A DNA stretch of 26,849 bases from a virus: positions 1 to 26,849 of the IMG/VR virus record IMGVR_UViG_3300044846_000835; one strand, 5' to 3'. The first letter of the stretch is position 1, and each line of letters starts with the position of its first letter. Position numbers and translations under genes: made by a program. Positions 11,557 through 19,600 of the stretch are shown in pieces. The notes beneath the pieces are model-generated. The model saw only the letters and a program-made list of their open reading frames with translations, made no database searches and had not been told where the DNA came from.

Positions 11557-11824
11557 CTTGTTTAATCTCCTTTTCTTTGGGCTTTATTGAGCCGCTACCT
11601 TGCCCAGCCATAAGCCCAGCCAATGCACCTACGATAAACGTAGCTATCGGATTTATGAGCTTAAAGAATTCAGCATCGTTAGGAGACTGACCTTCCATTG
11701 GCTGTGAAACAAATATTAGTGAGTATAGCACAGTCGCCACGATAAACATCAACGTAAACGACAGCACAACGCCAACGATAAAACGCAATAGTTCTTCAGG
11801 TGACCAGTATTTATGGGGCTGCAT
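11540..11824 (-). CDS. Two-span membrane protein, holin-like paralogue
   Basis: 94 residues. Spans lie at about 12-39 (LLRFIVGVVLSFTLMFIVAT...) and 57-75 (NPIATFIVGALAGLMAGQGS), then a charged tail (KPKEKEIKQDELPE). The second span shares the NP-x(4)-I-[IV]-G-A-L-x-G-L pattern with the next gene, so the two look like diverged copies. Small size, two spans and a lysis-cassette position suggest a holin or antiholin. Overlaps exist on both sides. Confidence 0.65.
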   Translation of the reverse strand: MQPHKYWSPEELLRFIVGVVLSFTLMFIVATVLYSLIFVSQPMEGQSPNDAEFFKLINPIATFIVGALAGLMAGQGSGSIKPKEKEIKQDELPE

Positions 11825-11996
11825 TTTCAGCCTCGCCAGTTCTAATTAGCCATTCGGTGCAATAACCCATAGCAATGCACTTAGGCTTTTTGCATTCAGC
11901 TTCCTGCCAGTTATCAGGGTCTTGGCAATCATAGCGATATCGGTCTTGACAGCCCATTAAGGCCATTGATGCCAGCAATAAAAGAGCTAGTTTCAT
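11811..11996 (-). CDS. Small cysteine-rich lipoprotein
   Basis: 61 residues from ATG 11996 (GAGG five bases upstream). A longer frame begins at 12023, but the signal peptide then starts late. MKLALLLLASMALMGC is a lipoprotein signal ending in a lipobox Cys16. The mature part has five or so more Cys (YDCQDPDNWQEAECKKPKC) and CTEW. Similar short RYRYDCQDP proteins occur near lysis genes of several aquatic phages. The function is unknown, and an envelope role is likely. Confidence 0.7.
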   Translation of the reverse strand: MKLALLLLASMALMGCQDRYRYDCQDPDNWQEAECKKPKCIAMGYCTEWLIRTGEAENAAP

Positions 11997-12022
11997 AAAT
12001 GCCTCACCATGACAATATCTCA

Positions 12023-12052
12023 TTGCCGTAGCAGAAATTTAATTTATACACA
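12023..12052 (+). promoter_or_regulatory. Rightward promoter overlapping a consensus DnaA box
   Basis: TTGCCG (12023-12028), 16 bases, TATACA (12045-12050). The -10 lies inside TTATACACA (12044-12052), a perfect TTATNCACA DnaA box. It points at the rightward 47-residue gene. Both promoter hexamers are four of six matches. Confidence 0.4.
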
Positions 12053-12082
12053 ACAAAGTCTGTATTAGCAAAAGGCAAGGCA

Positions 12083-12226
12083 ATGAAATTGGCAGAATGG
12101 TTTGGAATAATCGGCGCAAGCTTGGCTGTGGCTATCAGTTGGAGCGTTAACCAAAGCATTATGTGGGCTATATTTCACGGCTTTTGCGCTTGGCTTTATG
12201 TGATTTATTACGCTATTTGGGGCTAA
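12083..12226 (+). CDS. 47-residue membrane protein on the opposite strand of the late operon
   Basis: The ATG at 12083 is preceded by AAAAGGCAAGGC. The protein begins MKLAEWFGIIGASLAVAISW and continues IMWAIFHGFCAWLYVIYYAI, giving two hydrophobic segments. It is the only rightward gene in the 8.5-26.8 kb late region and has its own promoter candidate. Its TAA overlaps the TAG of the converging DUF6496-like gene. It is possibly a moron-type gene expressed apart from the late operon. Confidence 0.5.
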   Translation: MKLAEWFGIIGASLAVAISWSVNQSIMWAIFHGFCAWLYVIYYAIWG

Positions 12227-12366
12227 CGCTTTCTGCGTTTCTTCTTGGCTTCTTCTGCAACCGATAGCGCAATGGCAATGGATTGCTTTTGGCTTTTGCC
12301 GCTTTTCATTTCGCGCTTGATATTCTTGGACACGCTCTTGGGTGAGTAACCTTTAATCAACGGCAT
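12223..12366 (-). CDS. DUF6496-like small basic protein
   Basis: 47 residues, starting MPLIKGYSPKSVSKNIKREM and continuing KSGKSQKQSIAIALSVAEE with a KKKRRKR end. This matches the DUF6496 pattern (MPLxKG...SxNIxxEMxxGKxQKQAxAIAL). Members are found in bacteria and phages and their function is unknown. The strongly basic tail suggests nucleic acid contact. The stop is shared with the converging rightward gene. Confidence 0.75.
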   Translation of the reverse strand: MPLIKGYSPKSVSKNIKREMKSGKSQKQSIAIALSVAEEAKKKRRKR

Positions 12367-12368
12367 AG

Positions 12369-12656
12369 TTAGCTCCACTTCACTTTGTCGCTCCAATATG
12401 CAGCAGACAATTTGCCCTTTGCAATATCATCAGCATGACGCGCTTTAAACGATGCACGGCGAGCCTTGTCCGCTTTGCTTTCATCTTTGCGCGGGGGTGA
12501 GCCAGAAACGCCCTGTTGACCAAAGCGAATTGTTTTTACCTCATCGCCTTTTTTCGCAACGACCACATGGCTTTTAGTCGGATGACTTGGCGTGCGCTTG
12601 GGCTTGTTATAGCCCTCAACACCAACCTTCTTTAGCCTTGCGTCTTTTACGGCCAT
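12369..12656 (-). CDS. Conserved basic phage protein
   Basis: 95 residues. EGYNKPKRTPSHPTKSHVVV, then KTIRFGQQGVSGSPP and KARHADDIAKGKLSAAYWSD are a recognisable set of motifs shared by short basic proteins in several marine and freshwater phages (possibly DUF5872-related). The function is unknown. The ATG overlaps the previous stop (TAATG). It may be a virion or DNA-associated protein given its charge. Confidence 0.65.
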   Translation of the reverse strand: MAVKDARLKKVGVEGYNKPKRTPSHPTKSHVVVAKKGDEVKTIRFGQQGVSGSPPRKDESKADKARRASFKARHADDIAKGKLSAAYWSDKVKWS

Positions 12657-12967
12657 TACAGCGCCCCTAGTTTAGTTCCAAGAAAGCCCATTGCGCCTAC
12701 AATGATGGCGAGAATAAACCTGTCCATCCAGCCTGACGTTTCTGCTGTTTTTGGCGCTGCCATCTCTAACATAGACAGGCGGTCATCAATTTTAGAGATA
12801 GTCTTAAACGCACGTTCCAACGCTTCAGCCGTTTGCGTTTGCTGTTGCTCAACTAGCGCCAATTTGGTGATTGCCTCCGACAGTTTATTAAGCGCAGTTT
12901 TAACCTCCACAACATCGCTGTGGAGCATCTCTAATTTAAGCGACAAAACGTCAGGAGTGGGCATCAT
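12656..12967 (-). CDS. Coiled-coil protein with C-terminal membrane anchor (XhlA-like)
   Basis: 103 residues. A long heptad helix (VLSLKLEMLHSDVVEVKTAL through ISKIDDRLSMLEM) is followed by one membrane span (RFILAIIVGAMGFLGTKLGA). This layout matches haemolysin XhlA and other holin-accessory proteins. It lies between the fibre genes and the lysis cassette. The start lies next to the stop of the fibre chaperone (TGAATGATG). Confidence 0.65.
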   Translation of the reverse strand: MMPTPDVLSLKLEMLHSDVVEVKTALNKLSEAITKLALVEQQQTQTAEALERAFKTISKIDDRLSMLEMAAPKTAETSGWMDRFILAIIVGAMGFLGTKLGAL

Positions 12968-13320
12968 TCAGGCTTTTCGGGCCAGATAATGTTAAACGGG
13001 TCTTCTTGCTCTGTAATGTCACGCAACCCTTGACGATAGGTCAGCCACGCTTCTGCTTCTACAGGCGCATCAGCAATCTGTGTCCAGTCAGTTTCAGCTA
13101 ACTTGGCATTGCGCTCGGCGCGGATTGCATCCCATTGCGCGTTGATTTTTTCATCAGTTGGAGCGGGGAAAACCCATTCACCATCTTCATTTTTGTATTG
13201 ACCAATCGTCCCGCCTTCGCTGGCATCAATCGCATTGGGCCAATCGTCAAGTCGGTCAACAAAAATGGTGTTTTCAATAACGCCGCTCATGCCAAAAATA
13301 TGTATTTTCGCGCTCATCAT
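12964..13320 (-). CDS. Tail fibre assembly chaperone
   Basis: 118 residues. The C-terminal half WDAIRAERNAKLAETDWTQI, then YRQGLRDITEQEDPFNIIWP is the conserved part of phage tail-assembly chaperone proteins that sit directly after the fibre gene, here overlapping it by four bases. The N-terminal part (IENTIFVDRLDDWPNAIDA) is variable. It probably helps the 812-residue fibre fold or attach. Confidence 0.85.
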   Translation of the reverse strand: MMSAKIHIFGMSGVIENTIFVDRLDDWPNAIDASEGGTIGQYKNEDGEWVFPAPTDEKINAQWDAIRAERNAKLAETDWTQIADAPVEAEAWLTYRQGLRDITEQEDPFNIIWPEKPE

Positions 13321-15755
13321 ATTATTCCTTGAACAACAACAAGTCCATTACCGCCATTTCCTCCAGCACTACCTAATCCTGTGCCATAGCTGAAATTTCC
13401 CCCGCCACCTCCGCCGCCTAATCCACCATCGCCGCCAACAAAGCTTGATGTGCCACTTCCGCCGCCGCCGTCACCAATTTTACGCAATGTGGCTGATGCG
13501 CCTAGAGACGCTTGTGCACCAAAAGCTCCGCCGCCCCAACGCTCTGTAAGAAAAGATTGAGTAAGTGAGTCATCAGACAGTGCCGCACCAAACGTAACCG
13601 TTCTTCGACCGCCGCTGTTTGGGTCATCATCAGTGCTAGTTCCTGTTCCCGACGAACCGCCGCCACCGCCATAGACTGAAGTGCTAGCATTCACAGCACT
13701 AACATTGTTAATGCCTTGACCGCCGCCACCGCCGCCATAAATACTAGGCATGGCTTGAGTGTTATCAGTTGTTCCATACCCGCCCCGACCAGAACCAAAT
13801 GTTGACCATGCAGCAGTTGGTGCATTTGGCTGGTTTATGTTTTGCATATATATGCCACCGCCATATCCGCCATTGGTAGAGCCTGGTCGCCCACCGTTTG
13901 CATGGCAATAAGCGCCAAAAAATGACGCCCCCCCATTACTGCCTGAGGGATTGCCCCTAGTGCCACCCGCTCCGACAGAAATTAGCAAAGAGCTTGAGCG
14001 CAGCAATTCGGCCCGAACCATTCTTGTGGAATATGCGCCACCGCCGCCGCCAGCGCCTGACCGACTTACGGTGCTATTTCCGTCTGATGCACCACCACCC
14101 GCACCTAAGCATTCAACAGAAAAAGCAGAATAACCAGTAGGAGGCGTAAAATAAGTGCTAGACGTAAAAACTCGATTAAAACCCTTTAACGGCGCAGACT
14201 TCAAATTACTGCCATCGGAAGTTATAAGCCGCAATTCACCAGCATAAGAAATAAAGCTACTTCTACCATCAATGGTTTCAACGCCATTTGGGTCTAATGT
14301 AATATCGCCTGATGACTGGTTTGCCATAGCCGTCAAAAGATTGCCCTGTGGGTCAAGAGCAAAATCAATAAGTGCATTATTAGTAGTATCTGCGCCAGCT
14401 ACAGCAAAAATTCCTGCAGAAGAAGAGTAAAACCCATTACCCCTTACTGATACGCTCGGGTCTAAGTCAGCACCCATTGAACCGTAAAAAGACCGAGTGC
14501 TTACTTCCCAAGCAGTCGATAGGTTATATTGAAAAAACGCAATTTTGCCAGAGCCAACAATCCTACTAACGAATAGTTTAGTTCCATCACGGTTAAAAAG
14601 AAAACTTTGATTAAATGTAACGGGAGGGTTTATAGTTGTAGTAGATGCTGTAGTTACAGATGTAAAATCCCAAGCTGTCCCCAAATTATATTGTCTAATA
14701 TTTCCACTATTAGAAATATAAACTCTTGTCCCATTATTAGACATTCTTGCATCAATTGTGCTTGTCAAATCAAATGTAAATGAAGTTCCAGAGTATGTAA
14801 CGCCAGAAGAAATATCCCAAGGAGTAGTGAGAATATAAACAAATACTGTTGTTTGGCTTGCGCCAGAAGGTTTTGCAAATACAAACATACGCAATCCATC
14901 TGGACGAAAATGAATTGCTTCACCGCCAGCAAGGATTTGAGAGTCAGCGTTAAAAACTTGAACAGTAGATTGAATTGTTGCAAAATTACCCGCAGTGCCT
15001 AATTGCATACGGTAAATTCGGCCACGATTTGTGGCGCTGGCATGCAGATAATAAACATAAATACCGTCATCTGTTAAAAATGCGTTTGTGATATTTGTTG
15101 GTTGCAGCGCACCGCTAGGCAATGCCCCACGGTTATACCAACCCCCGCTTGTTTCAAATTGCGGAATAGCTTTGTTGTAAACATAGCACCACCAGCCAGC
15201 ACCCAATGCAGCCGCGCTTGCAAACGTCTGCGTAAATCCGCCAGCGGTATATTCAATCAACTTACCCTTGTCATTGGCGACAATTTCAATGTTGCTAGTG
15301 CGCGTAATGACGGGAAGGTTGGCTCCTAGCGGGGCTAGGCTTGCCCAGTTTGTGCCATCGCTAGTTAGAAGATTACCAGCGGTGCTTGGTGCAGGAAGTT
15401 CTGCAATGATAAACCAGTTTGCTCCATCTACAGGAGTAACACCTGTATTGACTGTCTTGGCGACATAGCGGCGACCAGAATAGCTAACACTTTCGCCAAT
15501 CTGATAGGTTATCGCTGCGTTATAATCGCCTTGATAGTTGGCAGCACCAGCAGCAATAACAGCAGCCGCTTCAGCCGCAGCAGCGTCCGCCGTAACGTCA
15601 ACCGCCAAGGCATCAAGATAATCAGCTTGGTCGTTAGCTTCTTCCTGAAAGTCAGGCAAAGCGCCCAGAAAAGCATCCGCATCCGTGCTGAATGTGTCAG
15701 GCGATTGTGAGCGTGACGGGGGATTAGGAAGCGGAGAAATCTGTGGTGCGGGCAT
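13317..15755 (-). CDS. Tail fibre / receptor-binding protein with propeller and glycine-rich domains
   Basis: 812 residues. (1) Residues 1-50, PLPNPPSRSQSPDTFSTDAD and ALPDFQEE, are the common attachment start of phage fibres. (2) Around 70-115, NYQGDYNAAITYQIGESVSY is a chitin-binding-like module. (3) About 210-470 shows beta-propeller-like repeats, e.g. FRPDGLRMFVFAKPS, YNLGTAWDFTS, RDGTKLFVS and YNLSTAWEVST. (4) The last ~260 residues are glycine-rich (GAGGGG, YGGGGGG, GGNGGNG), opening with FTPPTGYSAFSVECLGAGGG as in Gly-rich fibre tips. The glycine-rich end probably forms the receptor-binding sandwich. Confidence 0.85.
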   Translation of the reverse strand: MPAPQISPLPNPPSRSQSPDTFSTDADAFLGALPDFQEEANDQADYLDALAVDVTADAAAAEAAAVIAAGAANYQGDYNAAITYQIGESVSYSGRRYVAKTVNTGVTPVDGANWFIIAELPAPSTAGNLLTSDGTNWASLAPLGANLPVITRTSNIEIVANDKGKLIEYTAGGFTQTFASAAALGAGWWCYVYNKAIPQFETSGGWYNRGALPSGALQPTNITNAFLTDDGIYVYYLHASATNRGRIYRMQLGTAGNFATIQSTVQVFNADSQILAGGEAIHFRPDGLRMFVFAKPSGASQTTVFVYILTTPWDISSGVTYSGTSFTFDLTSTIDARMSNNGTRVYISNSGNIRQYNLGTAWDFTSVTTASTTTINPPVTFNQSFLFNRDGTKLFVSRIVGSGKIAFFQYNLSTAWEVSTRSFYGSMGADLDPSVSVRGNGFYSSSAGIFAVAGADTTNNALIDFALDPQGNLLTAMANQSSGDITLDPNGVETIDGRSSFISYAGELRLITSDGSNLKSAPLKGFNRVFTSSTYFTPPTGYSAFSVECLGAGGGASDGNSTVSRSGAGGGGGAYSTRMVRAELLRSSSLLISVGAGGTRGNPSGSNGGASFFGAYCHANGGRPGSTNGGYGGGIYMQNINQPNAPTAAWSTFGSGRGGYGTTDNTQAMPSIYGGGGGGQGINNVSAVNASTSVYGGGGGSSGTGTSTDDDPNSGGRRTVTFGAALSDDSLTQSFLTERWGGGAFGAQASLGASATLRKIGDGGGGSGTSSFVGGDGGLGGGGGGGNFSYGTGLGSAGGNGGNGLVVVQGII

Positions 15756-16648
15756 TAAACCAATCCTTCAACATCAATGGAGCAATCTGAGATGCTCGGT
15801 GTAGATAGCACTATATTAAATTGTTTGTAAAATCCATACACTACTGTTTCTGGCTTATTTGCATCACCAATAAAAACTGTTGGCGTTGTGCGAATATCCG
15901 CAAGGGCTTTTTGAACAGCAGCAATAGATGAAGTTTCGACAGTCACATCATAATCAGCGCGTTTGCTATATGCGCGAGTTGTAATGACGGTATTTCCAAA
16001 ATCGTCAGTAGCTTTTACCGAATAGTCAATAATGGAAACGCTAGTGCCAAAATTTGTCACGCCTAGTGTTCGTTGCTTTCCGATAATTACTTCGCCAACC
16101 TTTGCATCTCCAGCACCGCCATCAATATAAGCCGTTATTGTGGCGCTGCCGTATGCAGGAAGGCCAAGAAAAACCATGTCAGGCAAGAAAGATATTTCCT
16201 CAAAAAAGTAAGGATACCAGTCAATAATAAGGGTGTTGTCTTGAAGGCTTCTCGTTTCAGTAAAAACAACACCATCCGTAGGGTCTGTCACTGTTAGCGT
16301 AATTGAATTACCAGAAAGACCAAAGAAGGCAGCAGAATTGACAATGGCTGCGGGGGTAATGTCAACGTCAATCTCGGCGGTGTAGCTGGTCTGCGTATTG
16401 ATAATCTGGTCAAACATTTTGAAGCGGTTAGTCGCCCCAAGGTCAAGCCAGCTAGGTGGCGTTGCAGCGGCCCCAATATCAGGCCGTGCTGTTGTGCTGG
16501 AAACAATCACCTCATAAATGCGATGCTCATAGATGCGTTGCTGCCCAATCGTATAAGTTCCAGCCGTCCAAGCAGGGGCATCCGTCTCAGGGACGTTAGA
16601 TGCCGTCAGCATTGCCGCAGTTACGGGGATAGGCTGAATAATAATCAT
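15755..16648 (-). CDS. Tail protein between tape measure and fibre
   Basis: 297 residues. Residues 25-70 (AWTAGTYTIGQQRIYEHRIY...PSWLDLG) look like a carbohydrate-binding module related in pattern to one in the fibre. The remainder is beta-rich (EIDVDITPAAIVNSAAFFGL, TRAYSKRADYDVTVET). It is joined to the tape measure stop and the fibre start by TAATG overlaps. No closer family. It is the only gene between tape measure and fibre and so probably forms the tail tip. Confidence 0.7.
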   Translation of the reverse strand: MIIIQPIPVTAAMLTASNVPETDAPAWTAGTYTIGQQRIYEHRIYEVIVSSTTARPDIGAAATPPSWLDLGATNRFKMFDQIINTQTSYTAEIDVDITPAAIVNSAAFFGLSGNSITLTVTDPTDGVVFTETRSLQDNTLIIDWYPYFFEEISFLPDMVFLGLPAYGSATITAYIDGGAGDAKVGEVIIGKQRTLGVTNFGTSVSIIDYSVKATDDFGNTVITTRAYSKRADYDVTVETSSIAAVQKALADIRTTPTVFIGDANKPETVVYGFYKQFNIVLSTPSISDCSIDVEGLV

Positions 16649-19600
16649 TAGGCAACTATCCTTTCAGGGGGAAGGCCATCGCCATCCCAGCGGTTGATAA
16701 GGTCATAGCTCTTTCCAGTGTTTTTGGCAATTTGATACATCGCCATTTTAAGTTCTTGACGCATCGCCTTAATTTCCTCGGCAGTCGTTTCATTGTTGAG
16801 CAATGAACCAAGCTGATTGCTGTTGTAAATGCGCGATGGGCCAGTTGACTCAAGCTCTGGGCCTTTTTCGCCAACAATGCGAAGTCCGCCGCTATGGATG
16901 CCGCCATTAGCAAATGGACGGATATTGTTATACATACCAAATTCTCTGTTGCCTCCACCAGCGCCAGAGCCGCCACCCATAATGGGGAAGGGGGTAACAT
17001 TATTAGGCAAGATGGCGACAACTGGGGCTTGAGCAACAAGTTGTGCGGCGGCAGCTTGTGATGCCGCTGCGCCTCTGATGGCATCTACAACTGATTGAAA
17101 GCCGCTTTTATTGATATTATCGCGGATTGCATCGCGGTCAGCTTTTGCCTTTTCAAGCAGCTTTTGAGCTTCTTCGACTGCGTTGACATTAATCCCAACT
17201 TGCTCAAGGGCTTTGATTTGCCTTTCAAGGTCAGCCTTGCGAGCTTCGGCCTCTATCGCCGCTTGTTCCGCTGTTTGAAGCTGCTTAATAGCCTCATCAA
17301 CTGTCAGCACTTTTTCGCCCAGCGAAATAAATTGTTCAACCTGTGCAGCAAGTGCAACCTTATCCGCTTCAAGTTGAGCAATCGCTCGTTCATCTGCAGA
17401 AATCATCGCATCATACTGGGCAGTAAGAACGGCAAGCTGCTGCTCGGCAATAGAGCCCTGTGCTTCGGCTTGAGCCGCTACTTTTTCGCTTTCAAACTGC
17501 AAGGCATAAAGGTCGCGCAGCATTGAAACACGGTCACTCGCACCGCTTGTAATGGCATCACGCAATTGACCGCCAACATCAGTAATCTTGCCCATTGCTC
17601 CTGTATCGCCGCCAATGGCAAGCTTTGCCAATTCAGCAAACTTCTTACGCAAAGCACTAATGGATGATGGCCCAGTTGCATTAAGCGGGATAATGCTTGC
17701 GGCAAATTCGCGCATGGAAGTGGCAAAATCCCGAAACTTGTCAATGGTTCCGTTAATGACTGAAGCTTGCGCGTTAAATGCGCTTTCAAGCGATTGGATG
17801 TTTTTCTGCCTATTGGCAATTTCTCCGTCAATGCGCGAAACTTCTGCATCATAAGCAGCACGGAGTGCTCGTTGCGCTTCTTCGCGGCCAGCAATAATCT
17901 GCTCAAGCCCGTTAATTTCTTCGCGTATCCTTTGAATTTGTAATTCGCGTGTCTTTTGCGCCTGTGCCTCAATAGCTGAAGCAAGGTTTTCTTGAGCAAA
18001 CGCAACATTGTCATTGGCCGCAGCCAAATCCTCATAAGTGTAAATGGCAAGCTGCAATCCACGCAAGCTTTCATTCATTGCCGCAAGCTCATCTTTACGA
18101 CGTGCAGCAAGAGCGCCAGCAGCATCGCCAGACGCTTCCATAAGTTTAATTTCCAACTCACGGCGAGGTTTGTTGGCTTCAAAAGCTGCCTTAGCTTGCT
18201 TGATAGCATATAGTTCTTCAAGTCTGGCATAATCAGCCGCAGACGCACCAGCCTCAGCAAAGATAACCTTCAGCTTTTCCATCTCGGCAGCTAGTTCATC
18301 AAGGCTTGCACCAAGCGGGTCGGTTTCGCTTTTAAGGTCTTTAAACACTTGGTCAAACTTGAGCGCCTTAGCAACTTGCTCATTTAGGTCATTGCCAGCA
18401 CGAATAAGGGTCTGCGCTCCAGCACTAATACCCGTGACGATACCCTGCTGGATTGCCAGTTGCGTGACGTATGCAACAGCAGCCGCTTGGTCTTCGCCAA
18501 AGTTCTTAACGCCAGCACCCTTAGTGCGGCCAGCGCCAGTTGGGTCAACCACAAAGTCTTTCTTGCGTTGACCAAGACTAACCTTGACGTTGCCACCTAA
18601 TGTGCCGCCAAGCTGCTCTGCCATGCTTCCCAAGCCCTTGAGCAAGCCATTAGCCATTGTATTGGCTATGTCTTTTAGCTGTGCGCTGTTGCCCGTCAGG
18701 GTGCGCTCCATTGCGCCGCCAGCAATTTGATTAAGCGTTACTGAACCTGTCTTGGTCTTTTTCAGCAATCCACCGATTACCCCGCCCAAGATGCCGCCAG
18801 CTAAAGCACCAAGCGGCCCAGCAAATTGACCAAGTTGAGGCATTATTTTTTCAAGGCTACCTGTTAGTAGCTTCTTACCTAACGCTCCGCCAATGCCACC
18901 GCCGATAGTGCCGCCAGTTTTGCTACCAGCCATTCCACCGACCAGATTTCCAATCTGCATACCAGCTACGGCTTGAGCAAGAATGTCACCCAATCCTTTG
19001 AACGACTTTGCAAGAGTTGCGCTAATTTTTTCTGTTGTGCCATCAGCCAACACAACTTCCATTTTCAATGCGCCCTGCAATGCACGACCACCTTTGCCGC
19101 CAATCATGCCAGCGGCAGTTTCAAGGTTATTGGTGAGGGTTTGCAGCGCCTCAATGTCTTTATCTATAACGCTTTTTGCGTCGATGTTGGCCGTCCGCGC
19201 TGCGTGATACTCTTTCCAAGCATCTACACCAAATTTAAGGACATAAGCCTCTTTTTCCAAAGCCAAGACAGCTTTTTCACGCTCAACACCAACAAGGCCA
19301 AGCAGCGTTGCTTCGCCTTTTAATGTAGTCATGGTATCACTATGCGCTTTGTTAGCTTCAACAATAGACTTAGCGTAGTCTTTAAGTTTCTCTGAAACCT
19401 CTTGACGTATGTCCGCCGCTTGTTGCGTTAAGGCATTAAGCATACCTTGTTGACGAATTTCATTGGCAATATTGTTACCAGCGCCTTCTTGCGAAGCTTT
19501 ATTGTATTTTTTGCGCCCAGCAGCAGCAGCCTCTAAAGCTAATTTCTCAACTTCAAATGCTTTGATTTGCTCTGGCGTCATGCCAATTTTCTGGCCTTCT

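Noticed and set aside
13350-14110. GCC/CCG-rich repeats as a possible tandem repeat or CRISPR-like array
   Set aside because: They are glycine codons of the fibre tip, irregular in spacing and in frame. No constant repeat with unique spacers is present.
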